Shown in pieces: positions 33,568 to 42,955 of a stretch of 64,000 bases of DNA (positions are counted from its first letter, which is position 1; each line of letters begins with the position of its first letter). Source of the stretch: Halorussus gelatinilyticus (lineage in GTDB: Archaea; Halobacteriota; Halobacteria; Halobacteriales; Haladaptataceae); contig NZ_CP096658.1 in assembly GCF_023238445.1 (NCBI RefSeq), positions 2,542,001 to 2,606,000 of the forward strand, written 5' to 3'. The notes below the pieces were generated by a model. It saw only the letters and a list, made by a program, of their open reading frames with translations. It ran no database searches and was not told the DNA's origin. Both the position numbers and the translations under genes were made by a program.

Positions 33568-34352
33568 CGCCGGAGAACGACGGTGCCGAGCGCGCGAGCA
33601 GCGATGCCGGGTACGCGAGTGACGATGGCCGGGCCGACGACCGCGAGCGTAGGGACGGACCGGCCGGAGCGGAATCGGACGCCGCGACGGACTCGGATGC
33701 CGGGGCGGACGCGGCGTCCGCGCCGGAGTCGTCGGGGCTCGCCGAGGAATCCTCGCTCCCGTTGAAGACGCTGGCGGTGCTGAACTGGTTGGGCGACGAG
33801 GGCGTCCGTGGCGTCGAGTCGCGGTTGAACGACGTGCTGGACGACGACCTCGACGTGACGACCGAGCAGGTCAAAATCGGCTACGCCGAGCAGGAGACCG
33901 TGGCCTCGCAGTTCCGCGCCGAGGACCGGGCCGGGGCGCGCGTCCTGCTGAGCGAACCGCTGGTCGGGAACGTGCTGGTCGTCTTCCCGATGGAGAGCGC
34001 GAACAAGGCCGCGGCGCTGATGCTCCAGCGCGCCGTCGATGACCTCTCGTCCGTCTCGACGGAGATGGGTCGGGACGCGCTGACCGAACTCTGCAACATG
34101 ATGGCCAACGGCTTCGTGGACGAGTGGGCGACGCTGTTCGAGACGACCATCGACACCGGGTCGCCGGTCGCGGTGCAGGACCCCGAGCGGACGCTGGTCG
34201 CGCGCATCCTCAAGCAGTACGAGGTCGGCCTGTTCATCCGGTCGCGGCTCCGGATTCCGCGCCACGACGTGGACGCGGCCATCTACATGTTCCCCGGCAA
34301 GGAGGAGTTCCTGACGAAGCTCTCGGCGGTGGACCTCGGGGTGATAGAGTGA
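33564..34352 (+). CDS. cheC: CheC-type CheY-P phosphatase, single unit
   Basis: 262 residues: about 70 disordered Asp/Ser/Ala-rich residues, then one CheC unit. The active-site pattern is complete (E175 and N178 in RDALTELCNMMANG), unlike the first unit of the tandem CheC upstream. GTG start overlaps the cheW stop (GTGA), and its own stop overlaps cheD in the same way. Archaeal and Bacillus CheC bind CheD; the adjacent gene order fits that. Confidence 0.88.
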   Translation: MTPENDGAERASSDAGYASDDGRADDRERRDGPAGAESDAATDSDAGADAASAPESSGLAEESSLPLKTLAVLNWLGDEGVRGVESRLNDVLDDDLDVTTEQVKIGYAEQETVASQFRAEDRAGARVLLSEPLVGNVLVVFPMESANKAAALMLQRAVDDLSSVSTEMGRDALTELCNMMANGFVDEWATLFETTIDTGSPVAVQDPERTLVARILKQYEVGLFIRSRLRIPRHDVDAAIYMFPGKEEFLTKLSAVDLGVIE

Positions 34353-34900
34353 AGACCTACGAGACGAACCCGGAAGACCCCGACCGCGAGCGCCGGATGG
34401 TCGGCGTCTCGGAGTACGAGGTCGTCGCCGACGGCTCGACGCTTGTCGCCTACGGTCTCGGCGCGTGCGTCGGGTTGGCGGTGTACGACCCCGAGAACGC
34501 GGTCGGCGGGCTGGCCCACGCGATGCTCCCGCGCCGGTCGGAGGGCGACGGCACCGGCGACGGCAAGTACGTCGATGCGGCGGTCGAGACGATGCTTCGC
34601 GAGGCGGTGTCGGCGGGCGCGAGTTACGGCGCGCTGGAGGGGTACGTCGTCGGCGGGAGCGACCTGCTGGACCTCCGGGAACTCCCGCGCGAGGTCAGCG
34701 ACGACAACGTGGCGACCGCCCGCGAGACGTTCGCCGACCTCGACGTGTCGGTCGAAGGCGAGGACGTGGGCGGCGGTCGCGGCCGGACCGTGGAGTTCGA
34801 CACCGAGACCGGCCGCGTCGCGGTCCTGACCGCGTACGATCCGGAGCCGGTTCTGCTCCGAGTTGGCGACGACGGAGACGCGGACGCGGGCGAGTCGTAG
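34349..34900 (+). CDS. cheD: Chemoreceptor glutamine deamidase CheD
   Basis: 183 residues. The catalytic Cys is in AYGLGACVGLAVYD and the His in GLAHAMLP, the order expected for CheD. VVGGSDLLDL follows where the family has the third conserved region. CheD deamidates receptor glutamines and is controlled by CheC. It is the last gene of the cluster, coupled to cheC by a GTGA overlap. No methyltransferase or methylesterase partner is encoded in the window. Confidence 0.92.
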   Translation: MKTYETNPEDPDRERRMVGVSEYEVVADGSTLVAYGLGACVGLAVYDPENAVGGLAHAMLPRRSEGDGTGDGKYVDAAVETMLREAVSAGASYGALEGYVVGGSDLLDLRELPREVSDDNVATARETFADLDVSVEGEDVGGGRGRTVEFDTETGRVAVLTAYDPEPVLLRVGDDGDADAGES

Positions 34901-35084
34901 TCGTATTTCGATTGCTTCGAGATATCTCTACCTTTCTCTCGCATAGCTCTGTGTTTGCTTCACCGGCGCGCGGCCGGTCGGCCGCGTCGCGGCCGACCGG
35001 CCAGACGCTCGGCGGAACGGACCACCGGCGAGCGCCTGACTGACCAAACCGCCAGCGAACGCTCCCCCGACCAAACCACCGTCG
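34901..35084. other. Non-coding interval after cheD
   Basis: No gene seen. It starts with an AT-rich stretch (TCGTATTTCGATTGC) that may be where the che transcript ends, and continues with a GC palindrome-rich part around GCGGCCGGTCGGCCGCGTC. Confidence 0.35.
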
Positions 35085-35283
35085 GGTGGATGAAGGGGCC
35101 GCCCGCTCGCATTCACTGTAGTCGTTGCTCGGCCGCTATCCGAGGTCGGGCGGTCTGCAGAGCGTAGCGACGCAGACCTCGGAAGTCGCATGCCCGCGCA
35201 ACGAAGTGAGCAGGAACGTCTTCCGGCGGTGCGGAGAGACCGAGGATATGCCGAGCAACGACCGCGAGCGGGCGGGGGCTTTC
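35085..35283 (+). repeat. Dispersed intergenic element, long copy
   Basis: Begins GTGGATGAAGGGGCCGCCC and ends AACGACCGCGAGCGGGCG then GGGGCTTTC, the same ends as the minus-strand copy at 3344-3420. The two ends pair (CCGCCCGCTCG with CGAGCGGGCGG). The 150-nt interior differs and contains a further stem GGTCTGC / GCAGACC. Either a structured RNA or a small non-autonomous repeat. Confidence 0.5.
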
Positions 35284-35401
35284 GAGGCGTTCCCTGCTGT
35301 CTGTCGAAAGTCGTCGGAGTCCAATTTTCCGAAACGATATCTCACTCCAAATCCCCCGCGCAAACGACGATTCTTTACCGCGCCGAGTGCCAGACACCCA
35401 C

Positions 35402-36493
35402 ATGACCCACTCCGACGACGAACTGCTGATGACGCCCGGCCCGACCGCCGTTCCGCCCGCCGTCCTCGACGCGATGGGCCGTCCGCCGGTCAACCCCGAC
35501 GTGCAGGCCGAGTTCGGCCCGTTCTACCGCGACCTGCTCGACAAACTCGCGCGGGTCTACGACACCGACGACGACGTGCTGGTCCTGAGCGGCGAGGGAA
35601 TCCTCGGGTTGGAGACCGCCGTCGCCTCGCTGGTCGAGGAGGGCGACGAGGTGCTGTGTCTGGCCAACGGCATCTACGGCGAGGGGTTCGCGGACTTCGT
35701 GGAGACCCGCGGCGGCGACCCGGTGGTCCACGACGCGCCCTTCGACTCGGGATTCGACGTCGAGCGCGTGAAGGGGATCGTCGAGAATCGCGACTTCGCG
35801 GCGGCGACGATGGTCCACTGCGAGACGCCGACCGGCGTGCTGAACGACTTCGAGGAGGTTCTCGGCGTCTTACAGGACGCGGGCGTCCTGACGATAGTCG
35901 ACGCGGTCTCGTCGCTCGGTGGGACGTCGGTCCCGACCGACGACATCGACGTGTGCCTCGGGGCCTCCCAGAAGTGCTTCAGTTCGCCCGCGGGACTGAC
36001 CACCGTCTCGGTCAGCGACGCGGCGTGGGAGAAAGTCGAAGCGACCGACCAAGACACGTTCTACACCAGCCTCGCGCCGTGGCGGGACGTCGAAATTCCC
36101 GCCGACGACGCGCCCCACCTGCCCTACACTCACGCCGTCTCGAATCTCTACGCGCTCGACGCCTCGCTCGACCGACTGCTGGACGAGGGTCTCGGAGCGG
36201 TCTACGACCGCCACGAGGAGGTCGCCGCGCAGTGCCGCGAGCGCGGCCGGGACCTCGGACTGGAACCGTTCGCCACGGACGACGCGCTCGCTTCGCCGAC
36301 CGTGACCGCGTTCCGGGTCGAGGGTCGGGCCGGCGACCTCCAGACGCGACTCGAAGCCGACCACGGCGTCGTCCTCGCCACCGGTCTCGGCGACCTCGCC
36401 GACGACGTGTTGCGAGTCGGCCATATGGGATACAACGCCGACCCCGAGCGCGTCGAGCGGACGATGGACGCGCTCGCCGACGTTCTCGACTGA
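35402..36493 (+). CDS. Class V aminotransferase (alanine-glyoxylate / serine-pyruvate type)
   Basis: 363 residues, PLP-dependent. It begins MTPGPTAVPPAVLDAMGRPP after 9 residues, the standard start of the AGXT/SPT group. The Schiff-base Lys lies in CLGASQKCFSSPAGLTTVSV, and VDAVSSLGGT carries the PLP-ring aspartate. ATG 35402 is chosen over an in-frame GTG five codons earlier because TTCTTTACCG lies about 30 nt upstream of it. The amino donor and acceptor are not fixed by sequence. Convergent with the frameshifted regulator. Confidence 0.85.
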   Translation: MTHSDDELLMTPGPTAVPPAVLDAMGRPPVNPDVQAEFGPFYRDLLDKLARVYDTDDDVLVLSGEGILGLETAVASLVEEGDEVLCLANGIYGEGFADFVETRGGDPVVHDAPFDSGFDVERVKGIVENRDFAAATMVHCETPTGVLNDFEEVLGVLQDAGVLTIVDAVSSLGGTSVPTDDIDVCLGASQKCFSSPAGLTTVSVSDAAWEKVEATDQDTFYTSLAPWRDVEIPADDAPHLPYTHAVSNLYALDASLDRLLDEGLGAVYDRHEEVAAQCRERGRDLGLEPFATDDALASPTVTAFRVEGRAGDLQTRLEADHGVVLATGLGDLADDVLRVGHMGYNADPERVERTMDALADVLD

Positions 36494-36539
36494 GTTCGAC
36501 GAGACGCCATCGACGTCGTCGTCGACCCAGAGAGGTACG

Positions 36540-38911
36540 TCACCTGACGGTAATCGCCGGTTGCTCGAACAGCGCGCCGAGAAGTTTGTTCTCGGCCAAT
36601 CGGACGTGCTGGTGGAACGTCGCGTCGGCCACGTCGAGCGAGTCGGCAACCTCTTGGGCGCTGCTCTGGCGGGGCCACTCGAAGAACCCGGCGAAGTAGG
36701 CGGTCTCCAGCGCGGTCCGCTGGCGGTCGGTGAGTTCGTCGGTCAGCACCTCGTCGAGTCGCCGGAGCGACTCGTCGGACCGCGAGACCTGCCGCCGCGT
36801 CACGACCTCGACGGCGGGGTAGGCGTCCCGGATGCGCTCGACCACGCCGCGGACCTCGACCGCCGGCGGGAAGTGCAGCGTCATGTGGTAGTCGCCGTCC
36901 TCGACGGTCGCGCTCTCGATGTAGCCCCCGCTGGACGCGACCAGCGAGACGACCGGGGGTTCCGAGAGGCGGGCCTCGAAGGTGGTCGTGCCGAACCGCT
37001 CGCGGAGGACCGACACGTCGGTCCAGTAGGGCAGTTTCTCGGGGAGCGCGGCCAGCGTCTCCATCGCGTCGCCGGTCGCGGTGCCGTACTCGATGAACTC
37101 GTCGTCGCCGACCGGGACCGCCCTGTCGAACGAGATGGTCCCCTCGCTCTCGGGAACGCCGACCGCCTCGAACACGTCGCGGATGCGGAACTCCAACTCG
37201 ACCACCTCGTCGCTCATCAGCGCCCGCTTGCGCTCGACGCCGGCGATGGCGTGGCCCACGACCTCGCCGAGTTGCCGGACCACGCGTCGCTCCTCGCCCT
37301 CGAACGCGCCGACGCGGGCGGAGTAGACGTTCAGCACGCCGTACAGCGATTCCTCGTGGACCACCGGAATCGCGGCCGACGACCGGAAGCCGTGGGCGCG
37401 GGCGTGGTCCTGCCAGTTGGCGTAGTTGGTGTCCTCGAAGACGTTCTCGGTCACCTGAATCTCCTCGGTCCGGACCGCCCGCCCGGTCGGGCCGCGCGAC
37501 GCCTCGTCGTCGGGGGCCACCGAGATATCGATGTCGTCGAGGTACCCCTCGACGCCCGCCTCGGCGGTGAGTTCGACCGTCTCGGCGTGGGCGTCCACCT
37601 CGCCGAACCACGCGAACTCGTAGGACTCCGCGGCGGCGAGCCGGTCGCAGACCACCTGTTCGACCTGCTCGCGAGTGGACTGCTGGACCAGCGCCTCGTT
37701 GATGTCGCGGACGACCGCGTTCAGGTTGTTGAGCGCGGTCAACTGCTCGCGGTGGCGCACCAGTTGGGCCTCGCGGGCCACCCGGTCGTAGGCCGCCTCC
37801 GCGTTCGCGCCGAGCAGTTCGACCAACTGGCGCGTCCGGTGGTCGAACTCGCCGGGTTCGCGCGACCCGACGACGAGGATGCGTGGTCGCCCATCGGGAC
37901 GAACGACCCCGCGCGCATCTCGGTGTCGTCGGGGTTCACCCGCAGGTTCGACGCCTCGACCACGTCGTCGTGGTGGACCGGGTCGCCGCCGACGAACGCG
38001 CTCCCGGTGATACTGCCGTCGTCGGCCGAAACCGGCGGGAATTCCTCGCGCATGAACTCCGCTTCGACCGACCGCTCGGCGGGCAGGAGTCGCCCCTCGT
38101 CGGCATCGTGGCGGTAGACGATGACGCCAGGCAGGTCGAGAACCTCTGTGGCGGCGTCCACGACTATCTCGCCGACCGCCTCGCCCGACTCCGCTCCGAG
38201 GAGATCCCGACTGGAGTCGTGAAGCGACTTCAGGGTCTCCTCGAACCGCTTGCGGTCGGCCACGTCGCGGACGACGCCGGTCCGGGCGTAGCGGTCGTCG
38301 GGACCGTACGGTCCGAACCGACTCTCGACCGGAATCGTCTCGCCGTCTTTCGTCCGGAGTTCGAACTCCAACGTCGCGCCTTCGCGGTCGTCCCCCGCCA
38401 CCGCCGCGCTCAACTCCTCGGCCGTCTCGTTGACCGACTCGCCGTGGACGAGACTGCTCTGCGACCCGAGCAGTTCGTCGCGGTCGTAGCCCGTCATCTC
38501 CACGAACCGCTGGTTGGCCATCACGAACCGCTCCTCGGAATCGAGCGCGTACACGCCGTCCCCGAGGGTCTCGACGACCGTCTCGTAGCGTTCGAGTTCG
38601 CGCTCGGTCCCCTTCCGGTCGGTGTCGTCGGTCGAGTCGGCGGCGGAATCGACGGCGGAATCGGCCGTGTCGGTGGCCGTGCCGTCGGTCGAGTTCGCCG
38701 CTTCGGGGGACCGCCACCAGACCCGACCGCGCGCGCCGACCTTCTTGGTCTCGATGTCGCCGCGGTCGGCGAGTCGTTCGAGGCGGTTGTATGCGGTCCG
38801 GCGCGAGCAGTCGAGTTCGTCCGCGACTTCGCTCGTCGTGTAAGGCGTCGAAGGCAGGTCCGCGTGGTCGAAGACCGCGAGGGTGTCTGCGAGTGCGTCC
38901 GCGGCGTCCAT
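36540..38911 (-). pseudogene. Bat-type multi-domain regulator (HTH-PAS-GAF-GAF-HTH-10) broken by one frameshift
   Basis: One gene split over two frames. The 5' part gives a winged HTH (TTSEVADELDCSRRTAYNRL), a PAS domain (VYALDSEERFVMANQRFVEM) and the first half of a GAF domain, up to GSFVPMGDH. From there the frame is lost and the next frame resumes with ILVVGSREPGEFDHRTRQLV, the rest of that GAF, a second GAF and the C-terminal HTH-10 (LTDRQRTALETAYFAGFFEW). One missing base near 37881-37885 explains it: a GG read as G. Restored, it would have about 790 residues. This is either a true pseudogene or a base-calling error. Confidence 0.75.
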
Positions 38912-39010
38912 TGTCGTCTCCCAAGCGCCCGAGTCGCATAAGCTATTCCGTCAACGGAAACGACTCGACCTGGGGCGAGTCGGGGGTGACCGCGGGGTCC
39001 TGCGGGTCGT

Positions 39011-39358
39011 TCACGCCTCCTCGATGGTGTCGATGACGCGCTGGGAGAGGTCCACGTCCGAGAGGTCGCCGCGGTCGTGGGCCGCCAGCCACTCGGCGTC
39101 CGCGCGCCACGTCCCGCGGGGTTCCTCCTCGATGTCCGACACCTCGGCGCGCACGTCCAGCGGCTCCCACCCCTCGCCGAGGAGGTCGAGCAGTCGGTTG
39201 AGGACCCTCCCGACCTCGCGGTGGGGCACGCCCTCGCCCGGCGAGGCCGTCTCGTACTCGATGCGGAGAGTCCCCTCGGCGGTCGAGAGGTCCGTGACGT
39301 AGACGCCGTGGCTCATCAGTCGCTGTTCGAGTCGCTCGCGCAGGTCGGCGTCGTCCAT
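39011..39358 (-). CDS. Conserved haloarchaeal protein (115 aa), function unknown
   Basis: 115 residues, acidic, mixed alpha/beta. MDDADLRERLEQRLMSHGVY suggests an N-terminal helix; IEYETASPGEGVPHREVGRV is the most distinctive stretch. The C-terminus is helical (SDVDLSQRVIDTIEEA). I can assign no function. Same strand as the regulator downstream of it and 36 nt from the small Zn-ribbon-like gene. Confidence 0.6.
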   Translation of the reverse strand: MDDADLRERLEQRLMSHGVYVTDLSTAEGTLRIEYETASPGEGVPHREVGRVLNRLLDLLGEGWEPLDVRAEVSDIEEEPRGTWRADAEWLAAHDRGDLSDVDLSQRVIDTIEEA

Positions 39359-39394
39359 ACGGAGTGGTAGTGCGCGACGGGGGAAAACGTCTCG

Positions 39395-39616
39395 CTACCA
39401 GAAGCCGTGGGAGTCCCGCGGTGCCACGCAGGAACAGGTCACGGTCGGGTCGAGAACGTCGTCTACCGGGAGTGATTCGCCGCATTCGGTACAGACGATG
39501 GCCGTGCCCTCGTCGCGCCGGTAGCGGCGCAACACGTGGGTGCCCACGACGGCTCCGGCGGCGAGGCCGACCGCCCCCGCCAGTGCTTTGTCTACGAACG
39601 CAGTCTCGCGTGCCAT
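39395..39616 (-). CDS. Small membrane protein with Cys-pair (zinc-ribbon-like) tail
   Basis: 73 residues: one hydrophobic helix (ALAGAVGLAAGAVVGTHVL, about 11-29), a basic stop-transfer stretch RRYRRDEG, then CTECGE ... CSC, three or four Cys that could hold a metal. The start is ATG 39616, because TTTAAG lies about 30 nt upstream of it and too close to the earlier in-frame GTG. No function known to me. Confidence 0.6.
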   Translation of the reverse strand: MARETAFVDKALAGAVGLAAGAVVGTHVLRRYRRDEGTAIVCTECGESLPVDDVLDPTVTCSCVAPRDSHGFW

Positions 39617-39805
39617 GCGCTCCCGAGGTTGGCCCACAAACTTAAACCCATTGACGCCGGGTAACCAACAGAATTCGGTCGTGTCCGAGAGATAACAACA
39701 TTCTCTCGGTGATGTGGGGCCGTTACGTGCTACGTGGTAGCAGATGCCCGCCTGCGAGCGATGGACGCCACCTATAAAGGGCCAGTCGCAACAGATAATG
39801 CACGT

Positions 39806-40180
39806 ATGGTAGGGTTCCTGAACTTCGTCATCGGCTTCGTCGTGAGCCTCCTCATCGGGGCGTTCGGCATCTACGTCGGCGCGCGCGTCATCGCCGACCG
39901 AGACGACTACGAGTACGCCATCCTGACCGCGCTGGTCGGCGCGGTCGTCTGGTGGCTGGTCGCGGGGCTGTTCAGCCTCCTCCCCATCGTCGGCGGCGTC
40001 ATCGGCTCCGTCTTGGGTCTGCTGGCGTGGATTTACGTCATCAACGCGCGCTACCCCGGTGGCTGGGGGAGCGCCATCGGCATCTCGCTGGTGGCCTACG
40101 TCACGGTCTGGGTCGTGTTGGTCCTGCTCGAAACCGTCGGCATCATCGCGTCCGGCGCGCTCGGCGTCCCCGGACTGTAG
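39806..40180 (+). CDS. Haloarchaeal membrane protein (124 aa), function unknown
   Basis: 124 residues with four hydrophobic segments: MVGFLNFVIGFVVSLLIGAF, a second around AILTALVGAVVWWLVAGLF, a third VIGSVLGLLAWIYV and a fourth VAYVTVWVVLVLLETVG. CTATAAAGGG about 30 nt before the ATG is a very good TATA box. Its stop codon directly abuts the stop of the convergent NDH gene. Confidence 0.7.
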   Translation: MVGFLNFVIGFVVSLLIGAFGIYVGARVIADRDDYEYAILTALVGAVVWWLVAGLFSLLPIVGGVIGSVLGLLAWIYVINARYPGGWGSAIGISLVAYVTVWVVLVLLETVGIIASGALGVPGL

Positions 40181-41341
40181 CTACTTTTCGTACCCCAGTT
40201 CCTCGCTCACGAGGTCCGCCGCGTTGCGTACCGCGCCCACCGACGAGAGGTAGCCCGCGCCGACCGTCGTCTTGAGGGCCTTCGCGGCCTTGCCCGTGAC
40301 GACGGTCGGGCCGATCTGGGCCACCGCGCCGTCGCCGATGGAGACCAGCCACCCCGGCGAGTCGAACGCGAAGGGTTCGAGTCGCGGCTCGAAGATGTCG
40401 TCGCCCTCGCGGTCGTACTCCACGAGGCTCGCGACGTTCTCCGCCACGGCGCGGGCCTCCCGAACCGCGGCCTGCGCGCTCGCCGGGACCGGTTGGCCGT
40501 CGGCGTCCACGACGCGCGCGGCGTCGCCCACGACGAAGGTGCCGTCGCCGAGTCGCAGGGTGTTCTTGACTGCGGGGCGCTCTCCCCCGAGCGCGTCGGG
40601 GCCGCGGATGCCGCCGGTCCAGACGAACTGGTCGTAGTCGAGTTCTTCGCCGGTTTCCAGTTCGATGGTGTCGTCGGTAGCAGAGGCGACCGCCGTGCCG
40701 GTCCGAATCTCCACGTCGCGGGCCTCCAACTGCTCGCGGACCGCCGACCGGAAGTTCTCGGGGAACGCGGGCGCGACCTCGTCAAGTTGTTCGAGGAGCG
40801 TGACGGTGATGGATTCGCTGGCGTCCTCTTCCCGAGCGAACGCGGCCAACTCCCCGGCGACCTGCACGCCGGAGAGACCCGCGCCGCCGACGACGACGCG
40901 ACTCGGGTCGTCGGACCGCCCCGCGTCGAGCGCGTCGAGGAAGTCCCCGCGAATCCGGTCGGCGTCGTCCAGCGTCTTCAGCGGTGTCGCGCGGTCCTCG
41001 ACGCCCGGCAGGTCGTAGAAGGCGGTCTCGGCCCCGAGACAGACCCCCGCGTAGTCGTAGTCGATGGTCTCGCCGGAGTCGAGCGAGACGACGCCCGCCT
41101 CGGGGTCCACGTCGGTCACCTCGGCCTGCCGGACCTCGGCACGGTCCAGCACGTCGCCCAACTCGACCACGATGTCGTCGGCCAGCGAGGGACGCCGAAT
41201 CGCTCGGTGGACCTCGTGTTGGACGAGGTGGCGGCCGGTCTTCTCGACGACCAGAATCTCCACGTCGTCGGGGACGGTGCGCTCTAGCTTTCGGGCGAGG
41301 GTCAGTCCGGCGTAGCCCGCGCCGAGGACAGCGATTCGCAT
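40181..41341 (-). CDS. NAD(P)/FAD-dependent oxidoreductase, NDH-2 type
   Basis: 386 residues of the two-dinucleotide-binding fold. AVLGAGYAGLTLARKL (about 4-19) binds FAD, VVVGGAGLSGVQVAGELA (about 148-165) binds NAD(P)H, and TFVVGDAARVVD is the C-terminal FAD motif. It is like type II NADH dehydrogenases, which pass electrons to quinone without pumping. A C-terminal membrane-binding region is not obvious. Close relatives include sulfide-quinone reductases, but the Cys pair of those enzymes is not seen. Confidence 0.82.
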   Translation of the reverse strand: MRIAVLGAGYAGLTLARKLERTVPDDVEILVVEKTGRHLVQHEVHRAIRRPSLADDIVVELGDVLDRAEVRQAEVTDVDPEAGVVSLDSGETIDYDYAGVCLGAETAFYDLPGVEDRATPLKTLDDADRIRGDFLDALDAGRSDDPSRVVVGGAGLSGVQVAGELAAFAREEDASESITVTLLEQLDEVAPAFPENFRSAVREQLEARDVEIRTGTAVASATDDTIELETGEELDYDQFVWTGGIRGPDALGGERPAVKNTLRLGDGTFVVGDAARVVDADGQPVPASAQAAVREARAVAENVASLVEYDREGDDIFEPRLEPFAFDSPGWLVSIGDGAVAQIGPTVVTGKAAKALKTTVGAGYLSSVGAVRNAADLVSEELGYEK

Positions 41342-41381
41342 TCCTCGGGTCCTAAGGAGTCCGAGGGCTTAGAAGTGGGGT

Positions 41382-42365
41382 TCAGAACAGCGCTTCGCTC
41401 TCGTCGAGAGTCCGGGCGGGGCCGCCGACCTCCCAGACCATCGTTTCGACGCCGCAGTCGGCGACGGCTTCCTCGACGCGCTCGACGTACTCGTCGGTCG
41501 TGTTGACGTAGACGCTCGCGCCCGTGTCCGTCGAGAAGTAGACCGGCACGTCTTCCTCCTCCCGCAACTCGCGGACCGCGTTGAAAATCTCGATGGTGTC
41601 GGGCTTCCAGTAGACCCACCCCGAGGGACCGGTCATGGTCGTCGCGGCCAGCGACAGCGAGTCGTGTTCGGCGGTCTCGAAGACGCGCCGGAAGTCGCCC
41701 TCGCGGAGCGCGTCGCGCACCTCCGCGAGTTGGTCGTGGATGTGCGAGAGTCGCGCCTCGAACATGTGGCTGTCGGCGGCCTCGCGGTGGGCGTGTTCGG
41801 TCTCCTTGTACGCCGGGACGAGGCCCGCGACGATGCGCAGGTCGTCTTCGAGCGGCGAGTCGAGGCGCTCGGAGCGACAGTCCTCGTCGTTGAGTCCCGC
41901 GTGGAGGTCCGAGAACCCGCCGGTCACGGCGCGGGCCGCCGAGGAGGACCCGCGGCGCGCGATGGTCGAAATCTCGGGTCGGGAGGCGTCGAGGTCCGCG
42001 GCTTCCGCCAGCGCCGTCGCCGCGGCGGCGAAGCCCGAGGACGACGAGCCGAGTCCGACGTTCGAGGGGAAGGAGTTCTCGCTCTCCAGTCGGACCGGGA
42101 ACTCGGCGTGGTCGGCGTCGGCGCGCGCTCGGACCTCTTCGAGGACCGTCGCCACGCGGTCGGCCTCGTGAGCCTCTAGCTCCTCGCCGCCGACGACGAA
42201 GGTGTCCGAGTCGAGGTCGGGGTCGAACTCGACGGTGGTCATGGTGTGGCTCGGCGCGGTGCAGACGCTGATGGAGTCGTGGTAGGGGAGGCGGAGTTCT
42301 TCGTCGCGCATCCCGTGATATTTGACGAGTCCCTGAATGGGGTGAGCTTTCGCGGTCGCCTTCAT
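41382..42365 (-). CDS. mvaD: Phosphomevalonate decarboxylase (MvaD-like, GHMP superfamily)
   Basis: 327 residues. AKAHPIQGLVKYHGMRDEEL is the N-terminal GHMP region, NFPSNVGLGSSSSGFAAAA in full carries the ATP loop (SENSFPSNVGLGSSSSGFAA), and SGWVYWKPDTIEIFNAV plus VYFSTDTGASVYV are C-terminal marks. In haloarchaea this enzyme decarboxylates phosphomevalonate to isopentenyl phosphate in the archaeal mevalonate pathway that feeds lipid synthesis. Length and motifs are normal. GCTTAAATTCC about 30 nt before the ATG is its promoter (minus strand). Confidence 0.88.
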   Translation of the reverse strand: MKATAKAHPIQGLVKYHGMRDEELRLPYHDSISVCTAPSHTMTTVEFDPDLDSDTFVVGGEELEAHEADRVATVLEEVRARADADHAEFPVRLESENSFPSNVGLGSSSSGFAAAATALAEAADLDASRPEISTIARRGSSSAARAVTGGFSDLHAGLNDEDCRSERLDSPLEDDLRIVAGLVPAYKETEHAHREAADSHMFEARLSHIHDQLAEVRDALREGDFRRVFETAEHDSLSLAATTMTGPSGWVYWKPDTIEIFNAVRELREEEDVPVYFSTDTGASVYVNTTDEYVERVEEAVADCGVETMVWEVGGPARTLDESEALF

Positions 42366-42451
42366 GCTTTGTCGGGGGAGCGATACCCGCTTAAATTCCC
42401 CGAAACCGCCACCGGCCGCGGACAAACTGGACGTCTCGACGCTGTGTGGTC

Positions 42452-42856
42452 TTATCCCCTGTATCTCCAGATTCCGGCAGACGCCAACAGGAGCAGACCG
42501 ACCGCAAGCGGTGTCGTCCGAACGACGTCGTGAAGCAAGGGCGAACATCCGTCGCTCACCATCCCGAGAACCAGATACGAGTCGCCGCGATACCGGACCC
42601 ACGTCGGTCGTTCGAAGTGGAGTTCGGAGACGGCTACCTCGTCCCCTGCGTTCAGCGCTTTCCGAAATCCCGCCTTCTGGTCGTCGGTCAGATTCTCGAA
42701 GTCCGTCGTCGGTGCGTCTGCGTAACCGCTCGCATCGCCGCTGACGGACAGATAATAGGTGGAACAACCGCCCGAGTCGACGAAGAAGTGCGCTCCGTAT
42801 CCCGTCAACGCGACGCCGACGAGGGTGACCGCGGCGATGACAGCAGTCCTGTTCAC
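42452..42856 (-). CDS. Small two-helix membrane protein, function unknown
   Basis: 134 residues. A signal-anchor helix at 4-20 is followed by an outside segment with Cys (SGGCSTYYLSVSGD), the stretch FENLTDDQKAGFRKALNAGD, and a C-terminal helix TPLAVGLLLLASAGIW. The 'LTxxQKxxFxxAL' segment recurs in small haloarchaeal exported proteins as far as I remember, but the function is not known. GTG start at 42856. Two AT-rich boxes upstream (CTATACGG, TTTTAG). Divergent from nth. Confidence 0.65.
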   Translation of the reverse strand: MNRTAVIAAVTLVGVALTGYGAHFFVDSGGCSTYYLSVSGDASGYADAPTTDFENLTDDQKAGFRKALNAGDEVAVSELHFERPTWVRYRGDSYLVLGMVSDGCSPLLHDVVRTTPLAVGLLLLASAGIWRYRG

Positions 42857-42955
42857 ACTCGTGACTGGAACTAAAATCCGTATAGGTTTTGTGGAAGTCC
42901 GCGTCGTCGCCCCGAAGCCGAATAGCTCAAACCCCTCGCGCGTCAGGCTTCCGGC

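Noticed and set aside
34901-35400. Insertion-sequence remnant between cheD and the aminotransferase
   Set aside because: No transposase fragment or flanking target duplication is visible; the recognisable part is the dispersed element with paired ends.
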